A stretch of 64,000 nucleotides of DNA from Terasakiella brassicae. Lineage in GTDB: Bacteria > Pseudomonadota > Alphaproteobacteria > Rhodospirillales > Terasakiellaceae. Numbering within the stretch: the first letter of the stretch is position 1; every line of letters starts with the position of its first letter. The notes beneath the pieces are model-generated. The model was not told the DNA's origin, did not search any database, and saw nothing but the letters and a program-made list of their open reading frames with translations. Both the position numbers and the translations under genes were made by a program. Location: the NCBI RefSeq assembly GCF_014641495.1, contig NZ_BMHV01000015.1, forward strand, positions 23,036 through 87,035, read 5' to 3'. Shown one piece after another: positions 22,683 through 30,795 of the stretch.

Positions 22683-24389
22683 CTAAAGTGCTTTGACTTT
22701 CACGATCGGTTTTTGTTCCGTATCAACCATATGGATTGCACAGGCAATACAGGGATCAAATGAATGCACGGTGCGTAGAACTTCCAAGGGCTGTTCAGGA
22801 TCCGCAACCGGGTTATCCAGCAAAGAAGCCTCATAAGGCCCCATCTCGCCATTTTCAGAACGCGGCCCAGCGTTCCATGTCGACGGCACAACAGCTTGGT
22901 AGTTTTTGATCTTGGCATCTTCAATCACCACCCAGTGCGATAATGCCCCACGCGGCGCTTCATGGTGCCCCACACCGCGAATTTCACCTTTCGGGAAGAC
23001 AGGTGCATTGAAACTGTCGGTATCGCCAGAAGCAATATTATCGACAAGTTTCTGCCATTGTTGTTTCAACGTATCCATCATCACACCCGCACGAATAGCA
23101 CGTGCGGCATGGCGTCCGATTGTCGATTCAAAAGCCGCCAACGGAATATCGGACGCACCGGAAACCGTCTTAATAATTCCGACCGCATCATTGACATATT
23201 TTGTACAGTTTTCATGCCCCTGCGCCAACATAACCAGCACGTTTGCCAAGGGGCCGACTTGTGCCCGCTTGCCGTTAAAGGTCGGTGCCTTGATCCATGA
23301 ATACTGTCCGTCATCTTGGAAATCCGTATATTGCGGTTCGGTTTCCCCTTCCCACGGATGAAGGGTCGCATCACCTTCATACCATGCATGTTTGGATGAT
23401 TCTGCAACCCCCTTATGGAAGAACGGATCGTGGAAATCCTTAATCGGTGTGAACTTGTTGAAATCACCGGCTTCGATATACCCGCCGGGCAAGTCAAACT
23501 TGGTTCCCTTGGTATCTTGCGGGCAATCCGGCACAGATAGATAGTTATTCACGCCTTTACCATATCCGGCCCAATCCAGATAAAAGGCACCGATTGCCGG
23601 AACGTCCGTCATATAAGTGGATTTAACAAAATGTTCCAGCTTATCAATCCAGCCTTTGATCATCATAATCCGTTCCATATTCAAAACGGACTGACTGTTC
23701 ATGTTGACGGAGTTAGAAATCCCGCCAACGGCCAAGTTCTGAATGTGGGGGGACTTACCGCCCAAAATTGCCACGATCTTGTTGCAATAGTTCTGCACTT
23801 CCAACGCTTGCAAATAGTGCGCAACCGCGAGCAGGTTTACTTCCGGTGACAGTTTCATCGCCGGGTGTCCCCAATAACCGGAGGCAAACGGGCCCAACTG
23901 ACCGCTGGAAACAAATGTTTTCAAACGATCCTGCACCGCTTTCATTTCATGTGGACCATTTAAAGACCAGTCCGACAGACTTTCCGCCAGCTTGGATGTG
24001 GCAACCGGGTCCGCATCCAATGCAGACACGACATCTACCCAATCTACCGCAGACAGGTGATAAAAATGAACGATATGATCCTGAATGGCATGTGCAGTCT
24101 GGATAATATTACGCACCAATTGGGCGTTTACCGGAACTTCCAGTCCCAGTGCATTTTCCACAGCGCGCACGGATGTAATCGCATGTACAGTTGTACAAAC
24201 CCCGCAAAAACGTTGTGTAAACAACCAGGCTTCACGAGGGTCACGCCCCACCAGAATTGTTTCAATACCGCGCCACATCTGACCGGAAGACCAGGATTTG
24301 CTGACACGGCCTTCATCATTAACTTCAACATCGATACGAAGGTGGCCTTCAATACGCGTGACCGGATCGACTGTAATACGTGTTGTCAC
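22683..24389 (-). CDS. hybC: [NiFe] hydrogenase large subunit, group 1c (HybC-type)
   Basis: A 568-aa catalytic subunit that binds the NiFe(CN)2CO centre and oxidises H2 in the periplasm. The N-terminal L1 motif with its Cys pair is 'FTQRFCGVCTTVHAITS' and the C-terminal L2 pair is 'DPCIACAIH'. After the His comes a 15-residue tail (MVDTEQKPIVKVKAL) that is cut off by HybD. It has no signal peptide and is co-exported with HybO by the Tat system. Sequence and gene order (hybO-A-B-C-D-hypC) match E. coli hydrogenase 2. It is separated from hybB by two hairpins and from hybD by another. Confidence 0.96.
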   Translation of the reverse strand: MTTRITVDPVTRIEGHLRIDVEVNDEGRVSKSWSSGQMWRGIETILVGRDPREAWLFTQRFCGVCTTVHAITSVRAVENALGLEVPVNAQLVRNIIQTAHAIQDHIVHFYHLSAVDWVDVVSALDADPVATSKLAESLSDWSLNGPHEMKAVQDRLKTFVSSGQLGPFASGYWGHPAMKLSPEVNLLAVAHYLQALEVQNYCNKIVAILGGKSPHIQNLAVGGISNSVNMNSQSVLNMERIMMIKGWIDKLEHFVKSTYMTDVPAIGAFYLDWAGYGKGVNNYLSVPDCPQDTKGTKFDLPGGYIEAGDFNKFTPIKDFHDPFFHKGVAESSKHAWYEGDATLHPWEGETEPQYTDFQDDGQYSWIKAPTFNGKRAQVGPLANVLVMLAQGHENCTKYVNDAVGIIKTVSGASDIPLAAFESTIGRHAARAIRAGVMMDTLKQQWQKLVDNIASGDTDSFNAPVFPKGEIRGVGHHEAPRGALSHWVVIEDAKIKNYQAVVPSTWNAGPRSENGEMGPYEASLLDNPVADPEQPLEVLRTVHSFDPCIACAIHMVDTEQKPIVKVKAL

Positions 24390-24429
24390 GATTTTTCTCC
24401 TAATTCGATAACTTTAGAGCAAATCCCGA

Positions 24430-24448
24430 GCAGATTGCACCAATCTGC
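24430..24448. repeat. Small hairpin upstream of hybC
   Basis: GCAGATTG pairs with CAATCTGC around a CAC triloop, giving 8 perfect pairs. It lies about 40 bases before the hybC start in the 133-base hybB-hybC gap, next to a larger hairpin at 24476-24520. Together they could be a processing or mRNA-stability signal, or a short dispersed repeat of this genome. Confidence 0.55.
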
Positions 24449-24475
24449 GACGACGCATTTGCATTAAATCAATAA

Positions 24476-24520
24476 GTTAGAGCCTTTCAGGTGAGCTATA
24501 GCGAACCTGCAAGGTCTAAC
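24476..24520 (-). repeat. Intercistronic hairpin just after the hybB stop
   Basis: On the minus strand GTTAGACCTTGCAGGT pairs with ACCTGAAAGGCTCTAAC with one bulge and one mismatch around a 12-base loop. It begins two bases after the hybB stop codon. No T run follows, so it is more likely an mRNA stability or processing element than a terminator. Confidence 0.6.
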
Positions 24521-24522
24521 TC

Positions 24523-25662
24523 TCACGCGTGCGCCTCTTTGTGCAGCACGGGCAGCATTTTAACCATCACCATGTATGCCATGATCTCAAACGCAACGAT
24601 GCCAACGGTCACCATCACTTCCCCGACTGACGGGAAATAGCTGTAGCCAGGTCCCGGGTCATAGGTGAACAAGAAAGCATTGAAACGATAAAGCGAGCCA
24701 GCAAACAGCATGGACACCGCAGCCCACAATAAAACACGCGAATTTTGGCGCATTTTCTGGGATAACAAGGCAACAACCGGGAAAATAAACAACAAGGTTT
24801 CCAACAGGAAAAGCAGGCTATTTTTGTCGCCGGCAAAGATATATCCGACTTTGCCATTCAGGATAATTTCCCCAAATCGCACCACCAGATAAACCAATAA
24901 CAAACCGACGATGATTTTGCCGATTTTAGATAACAAAGATGTTTCATCTGGCAAATCAAAGGCAACTTGCGAAGCCGATGCTTCGAAAATCACAATGGAA
25001 AAGCCCATTGTCAGTGCCGTCAACAATGCCAAAAGAGGTTGAAAATGTACCGTCTGCCAAAGGGGGGCAACCTTATATCCCATCGCAATCAAAAACGACC
25101 CAAGGGAAGACTGGTGCATCGTTGGCAATAAGATGCCAAGGGCGATAAAAATGAACAACATCTTGTTCAATATTTTCAGCACCCCATGCGCCCCGATCCG
25201 TTCCAGAAAAGCCGGAGCAAATTCAATAACCAGAACAAGGATATAGGTCGTCACACACAAGCCAACTTCCAACATCACAGCATTGAAATTCATATGCCAC
25301 GGTAAGAGCAGATTATAGAACTGCCAGTAACGTCCCATGTCGATAAAGGCCCCGACACCGCCAAGGGCATACCCCAGCAAACTGGCCAGCAATGCAGCAC
25401 GCATCAATGGGTGATATTGACCTTTATTAAAAACATAGATCGTGATGGCCAGTGCATAACCGCCACAAGCCAATGCCGTACCGATGACAACATCATAAAC
25501 GACCCAAATTCCCCAGGGAAAGCCACCGTTAATATTGGCAACGGCCCCCATACCATCCGTAAAACGAACGCCTAAGAAATACATGCCGATCACGAACAGA
25601 ACCAGACACAACATAAAGGCCGGTGTAAAAATAGAACCGCCCAGCGGTTTAGCGTGACTCAT
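24523..25662 (-). CDS. hybB: Hydrogenase membrane subunit HybB (NrfD/PsrC family)
   Basis: A 379-aa integral membrane protein with about ten transmembrane helices and no haem motif. The N-terminal 'FTPAFMLCLVLFVIGMYFLGVRFTDGMGAVANINGGFPWGIWVVYDVV' and later 'LPTMHQSSLGS' are characteristic of HybB. It transfers electrons from the HybA ferredoxin to (mena)quinone at the membrane. It starts 3 bases after hybA. Its presence instead of a cytochrome b (HyaC/HupC) sets this enzyme as Hyd-2-like, quinone-linked and possibly reversible. Confidence 0.95.
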   Translation of the reverse strand: MSHAKPLGGSIFTPAFMLCLVLFVIGMYFLGVRFTDGMGAVANINGGFPWGIWVVYDVVIGTALACGGYALAITIYVFNKGQYHPLMRAALLASLLGYALGGVGAFIDMGRYWQFYNLLLPWHMNFNAVMLEVGLCVTTYILVLVIEFAPAFLERIGAHGVLKILNKMLFIFIALGILLPTMHQSSLGSFLIAMGYKVAPLWQTVHFQPLLALLTALTMGFSIVIFEASASQVAFDLPDETSLLSKIGKIIVGLLLVYLVVRFGEIILNGKVGYIFAGDKNSLLFLLETLLFIFPVVALLSQKMRQNSRVLLWAAVSMLFAGSLYRFNAFLFTYDPGPGYSYFPSVGEVMVTVGIVAFEIMAYMVMVKMLPVLHKEAHA

Positions 25663-25665
25663 GGC

Positions 25666-26640
25666 CTATTCCTCCCCGTCATGGTTGTCTTTATTGCGCT
25701 TAACCACATAGGTTAAGCCCGCCATAGCTGCCGCAGGCAAAGCCATGTATTTGTATAAAGTATGCTGAACGCCCTCAGAAACAGACGCATAAGAACGGTC
25801 TTCCAAAGGGGGCATCCCCAGCTTGTCAAACGCAATGGCAGAAATATGCAGAACATTGGTTCCGCCTGCTTCTTTTTCACCCCAGATGTGATTTTGATAA
25901 TCGGCTTCCAGTTCTTTTTCGTGATAACTTTCCGGCTTGGAAATATCACCACGGGGGAAGTTATAATTATCGCCGGACTTGAGTTCCATACGTCGCTTGG
26001 CTTCTTCCATCAACATACTGCGCGGACCAAACAGGGTGGCCCCCGTAGGGCACACTTCCGCACAGGCTGTCATACCGCCCTTATTAATGCGTTCCAGTCC
26101 TTCCTGATTGCACATCTGGCATTTGTGAATACGTCCGAATGCATTGTCATATTCAAATTGCGGAACGTTATAAGGACAACCGACCATGCAAGTTCGACAG
26201 CCGATACAAGCATCGGGATGATGCGTCACAATTCCCGTCAATGGGTCACGACGCATTGCCGTCACCGGACATACAGAAACACATCCGGGATCAACACAAT
26301 GCATACAGCTGCGTTTTTCAAAAGCGAAACCGTTTTCTTCGCTATCCTTCACCGCTGCCGTACCATCACTGTAAACCTTAATGACGTTGAGCGTATCACC
26401 GGATAAGTCCAATGCGGAATCGTAAATATGACCATCCCCGCGATCCACGGGTGTCATATCGTTGACTTCTTTACAAGCCGTTACACAGGCCTTACACCCA
26501 ACACAAAGTGTCGAGTCATACAGCATGCCAACTGCTTCAGGGGCAGGTTCCAAATTCGGGCGAGCATCCGCGACCGTACTGATACATGCTGCACCAGCCA
26601 CCCCTGCACCTGCCGTTTTTAAAAAGGTTCTTCTATCCAT
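25666..26640 (-). CDS. hybA: Hydrogenase ferredoxin-type subunit HybA
   Basis: A 324-aa periplasmic iron-sulphur protein. The N-terminus MDRRTFLKTAG carries a twin-arginine signal. Four Cys clusters follow: 'CVGCKACVTACKEVN', 'CMHCVDPGCVSVCPV', 'CIGCRTCMVGCPYN' and 'CQMCNQ...CAEVCPTGA'. A C-terminal hydrophobic segment ('MALPAAAMAGLTYVV') likely anchors it, as in E. coli HybA. ATG 26640 is preceded by a GGGGG-containing site; longer in-frame extensions would overlap hybO. It links HybO to HybB. Confidence 0.95.
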   Translation of the reverse strand: MDRRTFLKTAGAGVAGAACISTVADARPNLEPAPEAVGMLYDSTLCVGCKACVTACKEVNDMTPVDRGDGHIYDSALDLSGDTLNVIKVYSDGTAAVKDSEENGFAFEKRSCMHCVDPGCVSVCPVTAMRRDPLTGIVTHHPDACIGCRTCMVGCPYNVPQFEYDNAFGRIHKCQMCNQEGLERINKGGMTACAEVCPTGATLFGPRSMLMEEAKRRMELKSGDNYNFPRGDISKPESYHEKELEADYQNHIWGEKEAGGTNVLHISAIAFDKLGMPPLEDRSYASVSEGVQHTLYKYMALPAAAMAGLTYVVKRNKDNHDGEE

Positions 26641-26650
26641 AGCAGCCCCC

Positions 26651-27766
26651 TCAGGTTTCGCTGTCGGAATCAGATTTTCCAAGCCGGGTTGACACCACCG
26701 CTGCCGCACCAACGGCCGCACCAACGGCTGCACCGGCAACAGCTGCCGCACCCGCGCTCATACCCGGGGTATCTTCACGCTGTGCAATTGACGGGAATGC
26801 ATTTGGTGGGGTATGGGTTTGTACTTCTGCAAGACTGAACAAAGGCTTGGTAAAACCAACTCCCTGTTCTGTGCACCCGAAACAGGGATGCCCAACGCCG
26901 ACCGGCCATGTACCGCCCCCCACATCATTAAATTCCACCGCCGGACAGTTAGAATAGGTTTCAGGTCCCTTACAACCTAATTTATACAGGCAATACCCTT
27001 TTTTATGCCCTTCATCGCCAAATTCCTTTGCAAAACGCCCTGCATCAAAGTGCGGGCGGCGTTCGCAGTTTTCATGGATCAGGCGCCCGTAAGCAAACTT
27101 CGGTCTGTTTTGACTATCCAGTTCCGGCAAGGTACCGAACGTCAAGAAATGCATCACTGTCGCCAAGAAGTTATACGGGTTCGGCGGGCATCCCGGAATA
27201 TTGACAACGGTTTTACCGGGTAAAACAGCTTGCGCACCAACGGCCCCTGTCGGGTTTGGTCCGGATGATTGCACCCCACCCCACGATGCACAAGACCCAA
27301 ATGCAATGATTGCCGCTGCATTTTCCGCCGCTTCGACCGTATGTGCCAGCATCGTCTTACCGGCAATTTTACAGTAAACACCGCCATCTCTCGTCGGGAT
27401 AGACCCTTCAACGACCAGCAGATATTTACCGGCATTTTCCTTCATGGACAGTTCTTTTAAATGCTCAACCTGATGGCCGGCACCGGCATCCAGCGTCTGG
27501 TGATATTCCAGCGATACCATTTCCAAAATCAATCGTTCCAGCGTTGGATGCTCGGAACGTAACATCGTTTCCGTCGGCCCTGTACATTCCTGACCATGCA
27601 ACCAGATCACAACCGGACGCTTTTTAGGTTTCGCCACAGCTTCAGCCATTGCAATGGCTTCAGATGTTGACAACCCCAGCGTTGCTGCAATCCCTGTGCA
27701 ATATTTCAGGAAATCCCGGCGGCTGATCCCAAGTCGTTTCTCAAGCGCGTCAAAATCACCCTGCAT
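26651..27766 (-). CDS. hybO: [NiFe] hydrogenase small subunit HybO with a Cys-to-Pro change at the proximal cluster
   Basis: A 371-aa electron-transfer subunit exported by Tat (signal SRRDFLKYC at residues 15-23). It carries the proximal, medial and distal Fe-S clusters. Proximal ligands Cys61, Cys159 (GSCASWGG) and Cys193 (IPGCPPNP) are present, but the fourth, normally the second Cys of ECTGC, is Pro64 (ECTGPTET). Medial/distal motifs 'ERRPHFDAGRF', 'YKLGCKGPETYSNC' and 'HPCFGC' are intact. The C-terminal anchor (about 337-361) is unusually Ala/Gly-rich. ATG 27766 was chosen because it gives the typical Hyb leader; it lies about 66 bases below a sigma-54 promoter. Confidence 0.95.
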   Translation of the reverse strand: MQGDFDALEKRLGISRRDFLKYCTGIAATLGLSTSEAIAMAEAVAKPKKRPVVIWLHGQECTGPTETMLRSEHPTLERLILEMVSLEYHQTLDAGAGHQVEHLKELSMKENAGKYLLVVEGSIPTRDGGVYCKIAGKTMLAHTVEAAENAAAIIAFGSCASWGGVQSSGPNPTGAVGAQAVLPGKTVVNIPGCPPNPYNFLATVMHFLTFGTLPELDSQNRPKFAYGRLIHENCERRPHFDAGRFAKEFGDEGHKKGYCLYKLGCKGPETYSNCPAVEFNDVGGGTWPVGVGHPCFGCTEQGVGFTKPLFSLAEVQTHTPPNAFPSIAQREDTPGMSAGAAAVAGAAVGAAVGAAAVVSTRLGKSDSDSET

Positions 27767-27831
27767 AATTTGGATATCCTCCCATCTTGGAGCAACAGCC
27801 CCTATAACCAATAATCGTCCCAATACCTCAG

Positions 27832-27847
27832 AGCAAAAACCGTACCA
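27832..27847 (-). promoter_or_regulatory. Sigma-54 (-24/-12) promoter of the hyb operon
   Basis: On the minus strand the sequence is TGGTACG-GTTT-TTGCT, which fits the TGGCACG-N4-TTGCW consensus at all but one base. The GG/GC spacing is exact. Transcription would start near 27820, giving a leader of about 55 bases to the hybO ATG. A sigma-54 activator gene of the HupR type is encoded nearby. Confidence 0.8.
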
Positions 27848-27949
27848 AATAAGCAAACTATTGTTATTAATGAATTATTTCCATCACCCTATTCTTTTTG
27901 TACAAAAAAAGTGGCAGCCGTAACGTATATCGCAGTTAAAAAATGAAAA

Positions 27950-27965
27950 GTAAGTAACCACTTAC
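27950..27965. promoter_or_regulatory. Candidate activator site (GTAAGT-N4-ACTTAC)
   Basis: A perfect six-base inverted repeat about 115 bases upstream of the sigma-54 promoter. The position suits an enhancer for the HupR-like regulator; the sequence is not the known HupR motif, so assignment is tentative. Confidence 0.3.
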
Positions 27966-28221
27966 ACAGGGAAATAACCTCACCCCCCTTATCTTTTGCA
28001 TATTTAAAAACTAATATGAGAGTTACTATTATAAAAACACCTATCCATTAGAATGGTAAGACCAGAATGCAATGCAGCATTTTCAATACTTAAGTATCAG
28101 TTTTAATGTGCATCGCAAACCAAACAACCACTTCTATATTTTTTTGAAAAAAAACCTTCCAATTTTCTAAAAATACTGTTTCCCTATAGGCTCATTTTTA
28201 CGTTATTTGAGGACTGGGACA

Positions 28222-28815
28222 GTGACACATCCCCTGCATACCCTCAGCCCATCACAAGCGGCTGAGACATTAGAGGCCTGCTTCAATAAAATCTGGAAAG
28301 AAAATATGGTCGGTATTCAAATCCTGAATAACGACCTTGTCGTCGAAGCTGTTGAGTTTCAAAAATGGGATGAACGTGTCATTGGCATGATGGTCACCCC
28401 CTGGTTTATCAATCTTATTATGCTCCCTAAAGAAGGGGAAAACTGGGAATGTATAAAATTGGGAGAGAGAGAAAAATACAACTTCCCTCAAAAAGAATGC
28501 CCCGTCATGGTCAATGAAATTGAAGGGTTTGGCTTTTGTAAAACTTATTCGCTTTATTCCCCGGTCAACGATTTCCCCAATCCCGAATCCGCACGGATTG
28601 CCGCTGCTATTTTCTTGCGCGACCTGCTAGATGAGAAAAAACGTATCGACCCCACCTATTCTGAAGAACAAATTCAACGCTACTTGAACAAAGAAGAAAT
28701 GGTGCATCGCGAAGAATTAAAAAAACAATTCTCAGAGCCTGCCAATATGAAGACAGAAGTAAATCGGCGAGATCTCCTTCGTGGAAAATTACGCGAAGAC
28801 CCAACCTCGGCATAA
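28222..28815 (+). CDS. hybE: [NiFe]-hydrogenase assembly chaperone HybE
   Basis: A 197-aa cytoplasmic chaperone that in E. coli holds back Tat export of hydrogenase 2 until the partner is ready. It matches HybE: 'ACFNKIWKENMVGIQILNNDLVVEAVEFQKW', 'GMMVTPWFINLIMLPKE', 'SLYSPVNDFPNPESARIAA'. A charged C-terminal extension (about residues 150-197) ends with NRRDLLRGKL, resembling a twin-arginine motif at the wrong end of the protein. I chose the GTG at 28222, eight bases after a GAGGA site. It is divergent from hybO and 10 bases upstream of the regulator gene, forming a two-gene operon. Confidence 0.88.
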   Translation: MTHPLHTLSPSQAAETLEACFNKIWKENMVGIQILNNDLVVEAVEFQKWDERVIGMMVTPWFINLIMLPKEGENWECIKLGEREKYNFPQKECPVMVNEIEGFGFCKTYSLYSPVNDFPNPESARIAAAIFLRDLLDEKKRIDPTYSEEQIQRYLNKEEMVHREELKKQFSEPANMKTEVNRRDLLRGKLREDPTSA

Positions 28816-28825
28816 GGTTGACACA

Positions 28826-30289
28826 ATGACGCAAAAAACAACCATCCTCATCGTTGACGATGAAGTCCGCAGCTTAGAAAGCCTTGAACGCATCCTTGAA
28901 GATGATTTTAATACCTTGACAGCGGAAAACACCATTGAAGCGGAAAAAATCCTTCAGACAGAATGGGTGCAAATCATCTTATGCGACCAACGCCTTCCCG
29001 GCCTGACGGGAGTTGAATTCCTCAAACTCGTACGTCATAAATGGCCAAATATCGTACGTATGATTATTTCCGGCTACACGGACTCTCAGGACATCATCAG
29101 CGCACTAAATGACGCAGGCATTTATCAATACATCACAAAACCGTGGCAACCGGAAAGCTTGATACATTTGCTTAAGAATGCAGCCCAACTCTTTGATCTA
29201 CAGCGTCTAAACGAATCCCTTTCCATTGAATTAAAAATGGCACCGGACGCCTTTAAAGACAGTATTGAGCGCAAAAGAGAAAAATTAAAGAAAAACTATC
29301 AAAGCGACGATGGCATTACCCGATCCGAACGATCCATTATGAATGATATTTGCGCCAAAATTCGCCGCGTGGCCCCTTATGATATTTCGGTTCTCATCAC
29401 AGGTGAGTCCGGTACAGGGAAAGAACTGGCAGCCCGCGCCCTTCATTATAACTCACATCGTGCCAACAAAGCTTTCGTCGTTGAAAATTGTGCTGCCCTT
29501 CCCGATCAACTTCTGGAAAGTGAGCTCTTCGGTTACAAAAGCGGTGCCTTTACCGGTGCGGTTGAAGATCGCATCGGTCTTTTTGAACGGGCCAATGGCG
29601 GTACAATTTTTCTGGATGAAATTGGCGAAGTTTCACCCGCTTTTCAGGTCAAACTCCTTCGTGTCCTCCAAGAAGGTGAAATTCGCCCCTTGGGTGCCAG
29701 CAAGACTAGGCAAGTCGATGTTCGCGTTATAGCTGCAACAAACCGTGATTTAGCAGCAGATGTTAAATCCGGGCGCTTTCGCGAAGACTTATATTACCGC
29801 CTAACCCCTATTGGTATTCATTTACCTCCGCTACGAGAACGTGTCGAAGATATTCCGGTTTTGGTTCAAAAACTTCTCAATCAAGCGATGCTCAACCTTG
29901 GAAAAAAAGTCGATGGTATCAGCGAGGAAGCCCTCACCTGCATGCAAGCCTACCATTGGCCCGGCAATGTGCGCGAATTGCAAAATGAAATTCAGCATCT
30001 TCTGGTTATGAGTGACAGCAATATTTTAGGAGCAAACAATCTTTCGGCCCGTATATTACGTGCCGCCCCCCGGGACGAAGAATTGGAAATTCAAAGCTTA
30101 TCCAAGCTGAATGGGAATCTGAAAGACCGTGTTGAATCCATTGAAGCCCGCATTCTAAAAGAATGCCTCATCCGACATCAATGGAACAAAAGTCGCGCCG
30201 CCAAAGAACTTGGATTATCCCGCGTCGGCTTGCGCTCTAAACTTGAACGATACGGCCTTTCCAAAAACGATCAAATTCAGACAAATTAA
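28826..30289 (+). CDS. hupR: HupR/HoxA-type sigma-54-dependent response regulator
   Basis: A 487-aa NtrC-family activator. The receiver domain has phosphoacceptor Asp54 ('ILCDQRLPG') and Lys105. The AAA+ domain has Walker A GESGTGKE (193-200) and the sigma-54 contact loop GAFTGA (240-245), so it can open sigma-54 promoters. A Fis-type helix-turn-helix lies at about 445-480. The sequence and location are those of HupR/HoxA, which activates hydrogenase operons and in known cases works in the unphosphorylated form. The HupT/HoxJ kinase is not in the window. The obvious target is the hybO promoter. Confidence 0.9.
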   Translation: MTQKTTILIVDDEVRSLESLERILEDDFNTLTAENTIEAEKILQTEWVQIILCDQRLPGLTGVEFLKLVRHKWPNIVRMIISGYTDSQDIISALNDAGIYQYITKPWQPESLIHLLKNAAQLFDLQRLNESLSIELKMAPDAFKDSIERKREKLKKNYQSDDGITRSERSIMNDICAKIRRVAPYDISVLITGESGTGKELAARALHYNSHRANKAFVVENCAALPDQLLESELFGYKSGAFTGAVEDRIGLFERANGGTIFLDEIGEVSPAFQVKLLRVLQEGEIRPLGASKTRQVDVRVIAATNRDLAADVKSGRFREDLYYRLTPIGIHLPPLRERVEDIPVLVQKLLNQAMLNLGKKVDGISEEALTCMQAYHWPGNVRELQNEIQHLLVMSDSNILGANNLSARILRAAPRDEELEIQSLSKLNGNLKDRVESIEARILKECLIRHQWNKSRAAKELGLSRVGLRSKLERYGLSKNDQIQTN

Positions 30290-30334
30290 CAGCCCTGCCC
30301 CCTTCAGGGGTTAGGCAAATATTACCTATTTTTT

Positions 30335-30356
30335 ATTTTAGCTTTTAACGCTAAAA
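30335..30356. repeat. AT-rich hairpin before the lipoprotein gene
   Basis: TTTTAGC pairs with GCTAAAA around TTTTAAC, in the 86-base gap between hupR and the small lipoprotein gene. A CCCC/GGGG hairpin precedes it near 30298-30310. Either could help end the hupR transcript; neither has a good T tail. Confidence 0.3.
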
Positions 30357-30375
30357 TAACCTTATCCTGTCAGAA

Positions 30376-30774
30376 ATGAGGGGATGTATTGTCTCTTTTA
30401 TGATTGATCAAACAATGAAATGCACCACGGTTTTTAAATTGATACCAAAAGCAAAAATAGCATTTCCCTTGGCTGCACTTTTTTTACTATCCGCTTGCTC
30501 TGAACTGCTTGTAACGGATGCGCTCTCAACCATTACCACTGACAAAACACTTGGCGACCACGTTATTTCCTATGTCAGCAAAAAAGATTGTTCAACCATT
30601 CGCAGTGAACAGGGCATGACCTATTGCAAAGAAGATGACCCCAGCCTCAAAAAAGACCCGAAACGCTATTGCTACCATGAGCTAGGCAAAGTAACCTGCT
30701 ACGAACAAGCAGACTTAAATAGTGTTCGACGTGATATCGAGGACAAAAAAGAGCCTGTTCCCTCAATAAAATAA
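30376..30774 (+). CDS. Small lipoprotein of unknown function
   Basis: Up to 132 aa with a lipoprotein signal peptide ending in LLSAC (hydrophobic run 'IAFPLAALFLLSAC'). The mature part is about 90 residues with four further Cys ('KKDCSTIRSEQGMTYCKEDD' and 'RYCYHELGKVTCYEQ'), which could form two disulphides. The rest is charged. The start is uncertain: ATG codons at 30376, 30403 and 30418 are in frame and none has a strong ribosome-binding site; only a GAGGGG at 30378-30383 is seen. I do not recognise the family. It sits between hupR and menA. Confidence 0.7.
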   Translation: MRGCIVSFMIDQTMKCTTVFKLIPKAKIAFPLAALFLLSACSELLVTDALSTITTDKTLGDHVISYVSKKDCSTIRSEQGMTYCKEDDPSLKKDPKRYCYHELGKVTCYEQADLNSVRRDIEDKKEPVPSIK

Positions 30775-30795
30775 AAAACTGGCTTTTAAAAACAA

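Larger units (their letters stand above)
27767..28221. other. 455-base divergent control region between hybO and hybE
   Basis: AT-rich and without a gene. It contains the sigma-54 promoter for hybO (27832-27847), the palindrome GTAAGT-AACC-ACTTAC (27950-27965) about 115 bases upstream of that promoter, and the 12-base perfect palindrome ATACTTAAGTAT (28086-28097) nearer hybE. The first palindrome is at a distance suitable for an activator binding site. I found no clear promoter for hybE. Confidence 0.6.

Noticed and set aside
25762..26406. A 214-codon + strand frame across hybA
   Set aside because: It is the complement of the conserved Cys-cluster region of hybA and has no start signal.
26651..27766. 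Reading the ECTGP motif of HybO as a sequencing error
   Set aside because: The CCG codon differs from a Cys codon at every position, and the frame continues normally on both sides.
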